Below, piece by piece: positions 7,778-16,351 of a stretch of DNA of 23,397 bases; position 1 is the stretch's first letter; each line of letters starts with the position of its first letter. The stretch comes from Verrucomicrobia bacterium UBA3214 (lineage in GTDB: Bacteria > Verrucomicrobiota > Kiritimatiellia > RFP12 > UBA1067). A model generated the notes under the pieces. That model worked only from the letters and a program-made list of their open reading frames with translations, made no database searches and was not told the origin of the DNA. The stretch is taken from assembly GCA_002363575.1 (NCBI GenBank), contig DEWI01000153.1, positions 1-23,397 on the forward strand, written 5' to 3'. A program made the position numbers and the translations under genes.

Positions 7778-8821
7778 ATGAAAGTTCTGGTGACGGGTGG
7801 TTCCGGGTTCCTCGGAATAAATCTTATCAGATTCCTGCGCACGCGCGGCGTCGAGGAAATCCGCGTTCTGGACATCGCGCCTTTCGACTACCCGGAGAAG
7901 GACGAGCCGTGGCTGAAATTCACGCTTGGCGACGTGCGCGACGTCGCGGCCGTCGAGAGCGTGACGAAGGGCTGCGACATAGTCGTGCATTGCGCGGCCG
8001 CGCTCCCGCTGTATTCCGAAGAGGACATCCGCACCACGGAGATAGACGGCTGCCGCAACGTGCTGGCGGCCGCGCGGAAATTCGGCCTCGACAGGATGAT
8101 CCAGATTTCCTCCACCGCCGTCTATGGCGTCCCCGAGAAGCACCCGATATACGAGACGGATCCGCTTGTCGGCGTAGGGCCGTACGGCCACGCCAAGATC
8201 GAAGCGGAGAACATCTGCCGCGCGGCGATAGCCGACGGGTACTGCGTCTCGATAATCCGCCCGAAGAGTTTCATTGGCCCCGAGCGCCTCGGGGTGTTCG
8301 CGCTGTTCTACGACTGGGCGTACACTGGCCACGGCTTCCCGATGATCGGCAGCGGCGCGAACCGCTACCAGCTCATGGATGTCGATGATCTCGACCATGC
8401 GATATGGAACGCCATGACGTACCCGAAGGATGTCGTGGCCACGGAGTTCAACATCGGCGCGAAGGAATTCACGACGATGAAGGAGGACTACCAGGCGGTG
8501 CTGGACCGCGCCGGCCACGGCAAGAAGATCGTCGGCATGCCTGTCGCGCCGCTGATATTCATGCTGCGGATACTGGAGAAGCTGCATCTCTCGCCGCTGT
8601 ATCCATGGGTTTACGAGACGGCTTCCAAGGATTCCTTCGTGTCGATAGAGAAGGCGGAGAAACTGCTGGACTACGCGCCGCGCTATTCGAACAAGGAAGC
8701 GCTCGTGCGCAACTACGATTGGTACGTTGCGCATCTGGGCGAATTCGAAGGCAAGAGCGGCGTCTCGCACCGCGTGCCGTGGAAACAGGGCCTGCTGGCG
8801 CTGGCCAAACTATTCTTCTGA
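7778..8821 (+). CDS. NAD-dependent epimerase/dehydratase (extended SDR)
   Basis: A 347-residue extended short-chain dehydrogenase. The N-terminal Rossmann motif TGGSGFLG has the G7-x2-G10-x2-G13 pattern. Ser111-Ser112-Thr113 precede the catalytic pair Tyr136-x3-Lys140 (YGHAK), and IIRPKSFIGPERLG marks the start of the substrate domain. Such enzymes oxidise or epimerise nucleotide sugars, or 3-beta-hydroxysteroid-like substrates; the substrate here cannot be assigned. The ATG lacks a good ribosome-binding site, and the bases just before it form a small CAATT/AATTG dyad. The next gene starts 34 nt downstream and carries a domain of the YrbL family, some members of which are linked to cell-envelope control, so a surface-glycan role is possible but unproven. 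Confidence 0.85.
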   Translation: MKVLVTGGSGFLGINLIRFLRTRGVEEIRVLDIAPFDYPEKDEPWLKFTLGDVRDVAAVESVTKGCDIVVHCAAALPLYSEEDIRTTEIDGCRNVLAAARKFGLDRMIQISSTAVYGVPEKHPIYETDPLVGVGPYGHAKIEAENICRAAIADGYCVSIIRPKSFIGPERLGVFALFYDWAYTGHGFPMIGSGANRYQLMDVDDLDHAIWNAMTYPKDVVATEFNIGAKEFTTMKEDYQAVLDRAGHGKKIVGMPVAPLIFMLRILEKLHLSPLYPWVYETASKDSFVSIEKAEKLLDYAPRYSNKEALVRNYDWYVAHLGEFEGKSGVSHRVPWKQGLLALAKLFF

Positions 8822-8855
8822 CAACGCAGACGCGGAAAGAAAAGCGACGAATCGA

Positions 8856-10088
8856 ATGTTGCGGCCGTACAGCGCAAACGCCGGCCGCGCTTTGCGGATG
8901 CTCGCGGTACTTCAATTCCTTGTCACGCTTACAGGTGCGGTTTGCATGATAGTCGCCGCCGTGCGCCATGAAGAATGGCGCGGCGGCCTCGCCATCCTCT
9001 CGGCGGTAGCGCTGGCGGCGGCCGCCAACGAGTGTGAGCTTTTCTGGCTGGTGTTCTGCGATCCCGACTATGACGAGCCGGAGCTTCTGCCGATCCTTTC
9101 CATCCTCGCGGGAGGCGTCGCGGCCGCCGTTATCAACCGCGGCACGGTGCTTCCCGGGCTGCGCGCGGTCTTCCGCAACCGCCGCGCGCCGATACTCGCC
9201 TGGGGGCTGCTCGGCGTCTCGCTGCTGCCGAATATCGCCAAGGCGAAGTGGCTGTGGCAGGTGGCGATCCCCGGTATCGAAGGCACGCACAACCTCCGCG
9301 AATGCGCCGCGGAAGTCGTGCAGTTCCTCGGCGACCTCTTCCTGCTGAATTGGGCGGTCCTTTTCCTCAAAGACAAATACCGGCGCTTCGCGCGGCGCAC
9401 CGGGCCGCTGAACGCCCTCCTCTACGAGCATCCGATGGTCGAGATCGGCCGCGGCACGCGGCGCGTCGCCTACAAGCTCGGCGACACCGGGCTTTGCGTG
9501 AAATTCTACCGTCTTCCGGAGGAAGCGGCGAAGATGAAATCTTCCGTGCGGCGCGACGTCAAATGGCGGCGTTTCAACAAGCACCGCAACTCCTGTTCCG
9601 CGGAAGTGCATATCTACAACGTCATCCGGCACACTATGCCCGCGGAAATCAAGCGCATGCTTCCCGAAGTCTGCGAGCGCGTCTATCACCCGCGCTGGGG
9701 ATGGGGCGTGATAGAAACCTACTATACGAATCCCGACGGCACGGCTGTAATCCCCTACGACAAGGAACTGCGCAGGCAGCACGATCCTGCCGTCATACGC
9801 GAAATCTACCGCCAGGCGAGCCACGTGCTGGATTTGCTCATCGCCAACGCGGCGCTTTTCCACGAGCCGGGCAACATCCATGTCATGTTCAAGGGCGACG
9901 GCTCGCTGGAAATGCGCATCGTGGATTTCGAGCCGGAATCCAAGACGCTCATCCCTCTCGAACTCGTCTGGCCTTGGTATCGCCGGCGGAAACTCCGCAG
10001 AAAGGCAGCGCGCTTCCTCGCATCCATCCGCCGCCGTTACAACATTCCGGAACGCGACGACGCCGCGCTTCCGCCCGAAGGCGCTTGA
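8856..10088 (+). CDS. Membrane protein fused to a YrbL/PhoP_reg-type kinase-fold domain
   Basis: A 410-residue protein from ATG 8856; the open frame extends further left, but that part reads through the epimerase gene in another frame. The first ~180 residues hold four or five hydrophobic segments (about 11-35, 43-68, 77-95, 105-125, 147-163). From about residue 192 it resembles YrbL: a glycine-rich start (EIGRGTRRVAYKL), a likely ATP-site Lys216 in CVKFYR, Asn340 in EPGNIHV, and Asp357 in IVDFEPES. The closing TLIPL...W phrase matches the end of YrbL. YrbL is known as a PhoP-regulated soluble protein of about 210 residues with a kinase-like fold and unclear substrate; fusion to a membrane domain is unusual. 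It may form an operon with the epimerase. Family assignment is by motif memory and moderately sure. Confidence 0.75.
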   Translation: MLRPYSANAGRALRMLAVLQFLVTLTGAVCMIVAAVRHEEWRGGLAILSAVALAAAANECELFWLVFCDPDYDEPELLPILSILAGGVAAAVINRGTVLPGLRAVFRNRRAPILAWGLLGVSLLPNIAKAKWLWQVAIPGIEGTHNLRECAAEVVQFLGDLFLLNWAVLFLKDKYRRFARRTGPLNALLYEHPMVEIGRGTRRVAYKLGDTGLCVKFYRLPEEAAKMKSSVRRDVKWRRFNKHRNSCSAEVHIYNVIRHTMPAEIKRMLPEVCERVYHPRWGWGVIETYYTNPDGTAVIPYDKELRRQHDPAVIREIYRQASHVLDLLIANAALFHEPGNIHVMFKGDGSLEMRIVDFEPESKTLIPLELVWPWYRRRKLRRKAARFLASIRRRYNIPERDDAALPPEGA

Positions 10089-10100
10089 AGCGGCAAGCCG

Positions 10101-10222
10101 GACGGGATTCGCGCGCCGCCGGGATCCGAAATCCCCCCTTGGGCAACACACTACTATATTATATTAGACGGGATTCGCCGGCGCGACAGGATTTTTTATC
10201 CCGGCGGCCGGCAAATCCCGTC
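10101..10222. repeat. Inverted pair of 34-bp repeats plus long hairpin in a convergent gap
   Basis: The segment 10101-10134 on the plus strand and 10222-10189 on the minus strand match at 28 of 34 positions, sharing GACGGGATT, GCCGCCGGGAT and AAATCC blocks. The right copy also pairs with 10167-10182: GACGGGATT (10167-10175) against AATCCCGTC (10214-10222), and GCCGGC (10177-10182) against GCCGGC (10207-10212). This makes a large hairpin with a T-rich loop region at 10192-10197. An AT-rich stretch separates the two copies. The hairpin could serve as a two-way terminator for the convergent genes, and the repeat pair looks like a REP or MITE-like element. Confidence 0.75.
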
Positions 10223-10244
10223 CGGTGTCGAATAGAGCCGATTG

Positions 10245-12260
10245 CTATTTTGCGAGATCGGGGAACGCCGCGAGGCGCAGAGTCGTCGCGCCGTAGGGGA
10301 CAAGCGCAAGCGTTTCTTCGCCGCCTGGCAAAAGCTCGATGTTCTCCGGGTTTCGCGGGGTCATCGCGCCATTCTCCAGTTCCCATTTTATGCGGCGCGC
10401 CGGGACTTTGACGACTATGGAGCCGAAACCTTCCCGTGGCGTCTCGACGACTTCGCAGGCATGGCGGGAGAGCGCGAAATTGAACGGCCCCGCCGGACGG
10501 AGATCCCAGCATTTGAAATCGGGATTGCCGCTTTTCTTGCCGCGCATGTTGGCATGTTCCACGACGTCTTCGCTGCGCGCGGCCGGAATAGGATAGGCGA
10601 ACAAAACGGGGCCGCGGCGCACGATCGTGCCTTGGCTTCCACTCGGCCCGTCTATCGCGCCGACCCATTTGCTGACGGCGTCCTTGATGACATATCTGCA
10701 GCGCGCGATCGCTTCGAACTCGACATCCATGGGGAAGGAAAGCTCGATCGTATCGCCGTCGGCGAAGACGCGCTTTATGCAGCCGAATTTTCCCGGAGGC
10801 GGGATTGCGGCGGGTTCAAGGCTTTCGCCGTTGATTTTCACGGAGGCGCCGCGGCACCAGCCGGGCACGCGGTACGAGAACGCGCTTTCTCGCGGTTCTT
10901 CAAGCGAGAAGCGGAATACGATTTTTCCGTCGAAAGGATAGCCGGTCTGTTCGCTTATCCTGCACCATCCGAAATCGACTTCGGAAGGGCCGTAGAGCGC
11001 GGCGACCGGCGCTCCGGAAGAATCCTTCAGCCACATGCGGGAAATGTAGTTGGGCAGAAAGCGGTGGACATTGCCGGCGCAGCACTCGGTTTCGTGCGTC
11101 GGGCGGTATTGCGCCCATGTGGTGCCGTAGAAATACGGATTGTGGTTGGAGTCCGCGGTCGCGATAAACTGGTTGATGTTCGAGAAATACTGCAACGCCT
11201 TGAAGTCGTTGTCGATCGCGCCGAAGCCAGCGTTGAAGACGCAACGCTCGATTTTATCGGCATACTGCGCGTCTCCCGTGGTTTCGAGGTAGCAGCCGAG
11301 CGCCCATGTGTAGTCGGAGATTACGCAAGTCTCGTGCCCCCAATGGATGCAGTTGCCGCGCGTTTGCTCGGTGGAGCTTGGGCAGCCGTCGGGGAGCATA
11401 TGGTATGCGTCGAGCTTGCGTTCGACGTTTTCGGCCTGTTGCAGATATTCGTCTTTGCCCGTCGCGGCATAAAGCAGAAGGGGGATTTTCATCTCTTCGC
11501 AGTAGCTCACGCCGTGCATATAGATCGGCTTGGAATCGGCGCAGTTGCGCGGCGTCAAATCTCCCGACCAATCGTCTTTCGACTTCTTCGCGCGCCAGGC
11601 GTTTTCCGCCAGCTCCACGAGTTTCTTCTCGCCCGTCATGCGGTACGTCCACACCATGCCTTCGATGTTCACCGTGTTGCGCCCCTTAGCGATTTCCCCG
11701 GGCGCATATAGGAGGTAGTATTTCGCGAGAGCCGCGGGTATGCGCGGATCGGCTGTCGCGTCGTACTTCGCTTTCATCACGCGGAAGAACACCGCCATTG
11801 GCCACATTTCGTAGCCGCGTGCGAGCTTGTGGTTCTTTGCGTCCCACAGGCAGGCGTTCCCGAGATGCCCGTCCGGCGAAGCGTGCGCGAGCGTCCAATC
11901 GACGCCGGCTTCGCCTTTGGCCGCGAGCGCGGCGTCGCCGAGCGCGTAGCCCAGGCGCAGCAGTCCGTCGGTGTAGTACGCGGTCTGCTCATACCTCCAC
12001 CAGCCGTCGCCATGCCCGCCTTCGCGCGCGATCTCCCCCGCCCACAGACACGAATCGTACGGATAGCTGAGCGCTTCCGGGTGGCCCGTCAGGCCGTCGC
12101 GCTGCGTGCGGCAGGCCTGCAAGAGCCAGCCGTGCGGGCGCGTCTTGGAAAGCATCCCGTCCTCGTAGCGGCCGAACGGCGCGACTGCGCAATGGGCGAG
12201 CGCGCAAAAGGCCGTCGCCGCCAGCATGCAAAGCGCCGAAACCGTCTTGGAATGTTTCAT
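10245..12260 (-). CDS. GH127-type (DUF1680) L-arabinofuranosidase, secreted
   Basis: A 671-residue protein with a signal peptide (1-27, cleavage near AVA-P) and the (alpha/alpha)6-barrel DUF1680/GH127 family pattern. The metal and nucleophile residues are visible: Glu310-Thr-Cys312 (GHETC), and Cys393-Cys394 (ECCAGN), 81 residues later. They correspond to the E-x-C and C-C pairs that bind zinc in Bifidobacterium HypBA1, where the first cysteine of the CC pair is the nucleophile. Related families GH146 and other DUF1680 members share this set, so beta-L-arabinofuranosidase activity is likely but not certain. A strong AGGAGG-containing ribosome-binding site precedes the ATG. It is the last gene of the cassette, 18 nt after the phosphoesterase gene, and ends at the convergent repeat region. 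Confidence 0.85.
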   Translation of the reverse strand: MKHSKTVSALCMLAATAFCALAHCAVAPFGRYEDGMLSKTRPHGWLLQACRTQRDGLTGHPEALSYPYDSCLWAGEIAREGGHGDGWWRYEQTAYYTDGLLRLGYALGDAALAAKGEAGVDWTLAHASPDGHLGNACLWDAKNHKLARGYEMWPMAVFFRVMKAKYDATADPRIPAALAKYYLLYAPGEIAKGRNTVNIEGMVWTYRMTGEKKLVELAENAWRAKKSKDDWSGDLTPRNCADSKPIYMHGVSYCEEMKIPLLLYAATGKDEYLQQAENVERKLDAYHMLPDGCPSSTEQTRGNCIHWGHETCVISDYTWALGCYLETTGDAQYADKIERCVFNAGFGAIDNDFKALQYFSNINQFIATADSNHNPYFYGTTWAQYRPTHETECCAGNVHRFLPNYISRMWLKDSSGAPVAALYGPSEVDFGWCRISEQTGYPFDGKIVFRFSLEEPRESAFSYRVPGWCRGASVKINGESLEPAAIPPPGKFGCIKRVFADGDTIELSFPMDVEFEAIARCRYVIKDAVSKWVGAIDGPSGSQGTIVRRGPVLFAYPIPAARSEDVVEHANMRGKKSGNPDFKCWDLRPAGPFNFALSRHACEVVETPREGFGSIVVKVPARRIKWELENGAMTPRNPENIELLPGGEETLALVPYGATTLRLAAFPDLAK

Positions 12261-12278
12261 GTTTTCCTTCCTCCTTCC

Positions 12279-13721
12279 TCAGAGCATTATCCGCTCTGAA
12301 AAGATCGGCTCGCTCATCTTGCCGAACGACTCCGCGGCGCGGACGATGAAGCGGACTCCGGGCTCGAAATACGAAACGCGGCGCGTCTGGAGTTCGTCGA
12401 GCGAGAAGACGCATTTCACGGTCGCGCTTTCGCATTCCGGCTTCTTGAAAAATCCCGGCGAATGGACGCGCTTGGTCTTTACGATCCGCACGACGTCGCA
12501 TTCGGAAAGTTCCGCGGCGACTTCGTAGTCGAACGCGCGCGTCAAGCCTTCGCCTTGTAGCGCGGAAGGGAACGTGACGACGAGCTGGCGCGTCGCGCGG
12601 CCTTTGCGGTCTTTGCCGTCGAGAGGGCCGGCCACAGATACTTTCGCGTCCGGCGCGAACACCGGCGCTTTCGCCGCCGCGCGCCGCGCTTCGAAAGCAT
12701 AGGGGCGTTCCGCCGTCGCGAGCGGCACGATCCACGGCGCGCCGAGCGCGCCGTCGTTGGCGAAATCGCGGCGTTCGACGACGATCCTGTCGGCGAAGAC
12801 GCTTAAGAGCAAGCCCTGCTTCTCGCTGAATTTGTCCACTTCGGGCATTTGGCGCAGATCGGCGAGCTGCGAAGGGCCTGCGTTCTCGCGCCCGAACATC
12901 GGCGCGACGTAGCGCAGCGAAGCCGTGCCGATCGAGGTGAACGCCCCCTGCCAGATCGCCTTCTCGTCCGTGAGCGAATGGTGCGAGTGCCCCGAGAGGG
13001 CGACGGCGCCGGGGAAGCGCGAGAGCGCTTTCGTCGCGCACCCGTCGTCGCGTCCCCACGCCCACGGGCCGTGGCAGGTGTTCGACGGATGCGGATGCTG
13101 GATGTAGAAGAAGGGCTTGCCGCCGCGTAAATCCGCCGCGTGCTCTTCCAGGTATTTCCCAATTTCCGGCACGCCGTTCCAGTCCACCCAATGCGCGCCG
13201 ACGAACGCATAGCCGTTGATTTCCTTTTTCCAGACCGGCTCGTAAGGCTCGCCGAAGACTTTTTCCCACGCGGCCGCGCGATCCGTCGCAACGACTTCTT
13301 CCGGGGCGGGCTTGAGTTTGGGATTGTACTTCGCCCCTTCGATGTCGTGGTTGCCATAGACGAAAAGTTTTTCCACTTTCCGCCCGTCGCGGCCTTTGCC
13401 GCCGGGAAAGACTTCGTTCCACGCATCGGCGACGAGTTGCAGCTCGGCCACGAGGCCGTTGTCGGCCATGTCTCCGGCGACGACCACGGCATCGACATCC
13501 ATCTGGCGATACCACCGCAAGGCCTTCAGGAGGTGTTCGATTCCGAACATGCCTTCCCTGCCGCGCACATGCAGATCGCTTATCGCGCCGAAGCGCAGCG
13601 CCGCGCGGCTTTCTTCTCCGAGAGCCGTTGCGAGGCCGTGCAGGGGACGCATGGCCGCAACGGCCAGCGTCCCGCCCAGAAAACATCTTCGCGTAATCAT
13701 GGCGTGCCCGCGTCCGGTCAT
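12279..13721 (-). CDS. Calcineurin-like metallophosphoesterase with Tat signal
   Basis: A 480-residue protein with the full metallophosphoesterase motif series: Asp49-x-His51 (SDLHVRG), GD84MADN, GN124HD, His209 and His211 (IQHPHP), and GH245SH247. These bind two metal ions and hydrolyse phosphomono- or phosphodiesters. The N-terminus has TRRCFLGG followed by LAVAA, a twin-arginine export signal, so the folded enzyme is probably exported. The C-terminal ~140 residues look like a beta-rich accessory domain. ATG 13721 overlaps the TGA of the upstream gene (ATGA), which favours that start by translational coupling; a second ATG at 13700 would also keep the Tat motif. Its position between glycan genes suggests action on a phosphorylated glycan, teichoic-like polymer or nucleotide, but this is inference. 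Confidence 0.87.
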   Translation of the reverse strand: MTGRGHAMITRRCFLGGTLAVAAMRPLHGLATALGEESRAALRFGAISDLHVRGREGMFGIEHLLKALRWYRQMDVDAVVVAGDMADNGLVAELQLVADAWNEVFPGGKGRDGRKVEKLFVYGNHDIEGAKYNPKLKPAPEEVVATDRAAAWEKVFGEPYEPVWKKEINGYAFVGAHWVDWNGVPEIGKYLEEHAADLRGGKPFFYIQHPHPSNTCHGPWAWGRDDGCATKALSRFPGAVALSGHSHHSLTDEKAIWQGAFTSIGTASLRYVAPMFGRENAGPSQLADLRQMPEVDKFSEKQGLLLSVFADRIVVERRDFANDGALGAPWIVPLATAERPYAFEARRAAAKAPVFAPDAKVSVAGPLDGKDRKGRATRQLVVTFPSALQGEGLTRAFDYEVAAELSECDVVRIVKTKRVHSPGFFKKPECESATVKCVFSLDELQTRRVSYFEPGVRFIVRAAESFGKMSEPIFSERIML

Positions 13722-16351
13722 TTGAGTATGATCAGCAAGCCTGGCTCCATTGCGGCGTCCACCGGGCCGAGCGCGCTGAATACGGTGACGGCGCCGGAGG
13801 GGTCTTTCGGGAAATAGCGCACGCCGCTATCGACGTCCAGAAGCACGGCGAGACCGTTTTTCAGCTTCGCCGGGCGGAACTTGCGGACTCTCGCCCCGTC
13901 CTGCCAGATGCGCAGGGAGTAGAGACGCGATCTCGCAAACGCATCGGCGGTGCCGTTGTTGTTGCGCGCGAAGACGTAGAGGTTCTTTCCGGTGTCGATG
14001 TTTTCCTCCAGCGAGCGCTGCGAAACGACCGTCCTCGCCTTCGTCGCGTCGTCGATCAGCTGGATCGTCTGCGAAAGCGCCTCGAAAGAAACGCGCGCGT
14101 GCAACTTGTCGCCTTGGTAGAGCCGGAAGACGTCTTCGTATCCCTCGCCCCACTGCGCGGCGGGCTTCGCGGGATCGCTCAGGCTCGGCCGCCAGTACGA
14201 GCCGGCGTAGCCGAACGCGAGCGTGTCTATGCCTCCATGATACCACATGAAGAACCTGTGGTCCTTGTCGCCGTCGATGGCGCCGAGGAAGCATTCTTCG
14301 CCGCCGCCGTTCGGTCGAAGGTTCATTTCTGTGAATTCCGCGACCGTTCCCGCCCTGCCGATGACGCCTGTATCGACATACTGCGTGCCGTCCGTCTCCA
14401 CGTATTGAAGGTAGGATTCGAAAGGCGACGCCAGCGATTCTTCGCTCACGGGGCCGGCGCCGTCGTCCGCGGCGATCGCGGGGACAGGGTAGAATATGCG
14501 GCTGGAGACGGTGTCGAAAAGCGCGGCCTGGCCATCCTTGACGCACGGCTTGAAATCGCGCACGAGCGTCTCGCCATGCCAGATTTTCAGTCCGTAGCAG
14601 CGCGCGGCGGAACGGTAGATCGGCTTGCCGTTCTTGGCGTCGTTGCAGGCGAAGAGGTAGAGATTGCCCTTGCCTGTAGCGTCGCCGGACCAAGTCTGGG
14701 ATGTCGTCGTTGGCGAACCGCCTTCCGGCGTCAGCGTGACGGACTGCGCCCCTGCGGCGAACGACACGTCAAAGGAGTATTTCGTTACGGCGGCATACGC
14801 AGAGCCGAACGACTGGGAATTGTTGCCATATCCGATCCACGGCTTCTGCGCGGTCTGGTCGATCATGTAGAAGCGGTTGGCGTCGGAACCGCTGTTGTAG
14901 CATCCGCAGGCGAGATAGGAATGGTGGGCTTCGTCGAGATACTGCTTTTCTTCGGCCGTCGTGCGCATCTGCGTCCACGCCATTTCGCCCGTCGCGCGTG
15001 TCGGCGAACTCGCATCGACCTGCGTGTCGAGGTGCGTGAAGCCGTCGGACTCGATATAATCGACGAACACCAGTTCTTCGGCGTTTGCCGTGACGGAGTT
15101 GTCGTATCCGAGCGCCTCGCCCTCCGGGTAGAAGATAGTCTTCGAGACGTCGTCGTAGAGCGCCGCTTCGCCATACTTCAAGCATGGCTTGAAATCGCGC
15201 ACGAGCGCGCCGTCCTGGTAAAGCTTGAGCCAGTATATTTTCGCCTTGCCCCAGTACTGCTTGGCGAGCGCGCTGCCGCTCTGGTTGCAGCAGAAGAGAT
15301 ACATGCTGCGCCCGGTATCTACGGCTGTCTCGTTCGCCCCCGAATAACTTCCGACGACGGTTCCCTCCGCTCCGCCTTCGCGGACGGTTATCGACTGCTC
15401 CCCGGCGGCGAACGACGCATCGACATGGTATCTTTCGCCAGGCGTGAAAGTGCCGAACGTTCCATACGAGCCGTAGCCCCAAAGCCATTTGTCGCCCGTA
15501 TTGCGGTGGACGAGGTAAAACCGCTTGTTGGTTCCGTCGCGGGAATCCAGCAATGCCTGGTCTGAACTCGTTCCTATCCAGGCCATTTCCATCTTCGCGG
15601 CGGTTCCGGAACGACCGGTCACCTTGGTGTCGATATAGGAGTTGCCAAAGGACTCCACGTATTCGATGAACGCATCCGGCACATCGCAGTTCGTGTCGTA
15701 TGTCAGATCCGTTCCGGAGCCAGAGTAGAAGATCGTCTCCGAAACCGTGTCGTAGAGACCGGCGCGGCCGCCGTGGACGCAAGGCTTGAAGTCGCGCACG
15801 AGCGTTCCGTCCTGCCATATCTTCAGGCCGTAGCAGCGCGTTTTTGAGAAGCCCGCCGCCGTGCCTTTCTGGTTGTTGGCGAAGACGTAGAGGTTGTATC
15901 CGGTATCGAGCGCGGGATATGCCTTCGAAAAGACCTGCGTGCCGTCGATGGTTACCGTGTTTGTCGAATATTCGTTTTCGTCGGGGGCGGAGAAGTCCGT
16001 CGTGTAGGTGTAAACGCGCTTCTTCTCGAACAGCAGATCCTGCCCGTTGTTGATCTTGTCGCCTTTCCCTTGCGCCGTGAACATGTTGCCGGACGCGGAA
16101 CTGCACCAGCAGGCGTAGAAGCGAGTGTTGTCCGACCAATAGCCCGAGGCGAGGAATGCGGTGTCGGCGAGGTTCATCCACTCGACCTTGCACTCTGTCT
16201 TTGTGCCGTGCCGGCCGACAATGCCGGTATCGACATACTGCGAGCCGGTCGCTTCGACGTAGCGCACGAATTTATCCGGCTTTTCGGCTTTGGAATGCAA
16301 GCCGGCGACGGCAACGACGCAGGCAAGCGCGATTTTCGCTATCTTTTTCAT
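13718..16351 (-). CDS. Secreted protein of four tandem LamG-like modules
   Basis: An 877-residue protein with a signal peptide (about 1-22, cleavage near HSKA-E) and four homologous modules at about 28-224, 228-417, 429-628 and 648-862. Each opens with a Y(V/I)E-x-x-G-x-x-(Y/H)-(V/I/L)-DT phrase and contains RFY or RFF, NLYVFA-like, and IWxDGxLVRDFKPC-like segments, closing with A(G/A)L(Y/F)D-x-VS-x-x-IFY. The fourth diverges: RKFRPAK replaces RDFKPC and AVLLDVDSGVRYFP replaces the closing phrase. The modules resemble concanavalin-like/LamG carbohydrate-binding folds of gut PVC bacteria; the ligand is unknown. The open frame runs far upstream to 17875, but that part is a shadow of the hydrolase gene. 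ATG 16351 has a GGAGG site about 10 nt before it and overlaps the preceding TGA (ATGA), so translation is probably coupled. Confidence 0.85.
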   Translation of the reverse strand: MKKIAKIALACVVAVAGLHSKAEKPDKFVRYVEATGSQYVDTGIVGRHGTKTECKVEWMNLADTAFLASGYWSDNTRFYACWCSSASGNMFTAQGKGDKINNGQDLLFEKKRVYTYTTDFSAPDENEYSTNTVTIDGTQVFSKAYPALDTGYNLYVFANNQKGTAAGFSKTRCYGLKIWQDGTLVRDFKPCVHGGRAGLYDTVSETIFYSGSGTDLTYDTNCDVPDAFIEYVESFGNSYIDTKVTGRSGTAAKMEMAWIGTSSDQALLDSRDGTNKRFYLVHRNTGDKWLWGYGSYGTFGTFTPGERYHVDASFAAGEQSITVREGGAEGTVVGSYSGANETAVDTGRSMYLFCCNQSGSALAKQYWGKAKIYWLKLYQDGALVRDFKPCLKYGEAALYDDVSKTIFYPEGEALGYDNSVTANAEELVFVDYIESDGFTHLDTQVDASSPTRATGEMAWTQMRTTAEEKQYLDEAHHSYLACGCYNSGSDANRFYMIDQTAQKPWIGYGNNSQSFGSAYAAVTKYSFDVSFAAGAQSVTLTPEGGSPTTTSQTWSGDATGKGNLYLFACNDAKNGKPIYRSAARCYGLKIWHGETLVRDFKPCVKDGQAALFDTVSSRIFYPVPAIAADDGAGPVSEESLASPFESYLQYVETDGTQYVDTGVIGRAGTVAEFTEMNLRPNGGGEECFLGAIDGDKDHRFFMWYHGGIDTLAFGYAGSYWRPSLSDPAKPAAQWGEGYEDVFRLYQGDKLHARVSFEALSQTIQLIDDATKARTVVSQRSLEENIDTGKNLYVFARNNNGTADAFARSRLYSLRIWQDGARVRKFRPAKLKNGLAVLLDVDSGVRYFPKDPSGAVTVFSALGPVDAAMEPGLLIILK

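Noticed and set aside
8727..8855. Longer start for the YrbL-like fusion protein at 8727
   Set aside because: The extra residues lie inside the epimerase gene in another frame and are Arg/Ala-rich with no family resemblance.
8559..10151. 530-codon open frame on the minus strand, opposite the epimerase and YrbL-like genes
   Set aside because: It spans two well-supported genes on the other strand, its protein is Arg/His/Ala/Val-rich and unlike any family, and its frame mirrors codon third-position GC bias.
10242..11711. 489-codon plus-strand open frame opposite the GH127 gene
   Set aside because: It is antisense to a gene with intact signal peptide and catalytic motifs, with no ribosome-binding site or recognisable motif.
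14099..15565. 488-codon plus-strand open frame opposite the LamG-module gene
   Set aside because: It reads through the repeats in antisense; its apparent internal repetition only reflects the modules on the other strand.
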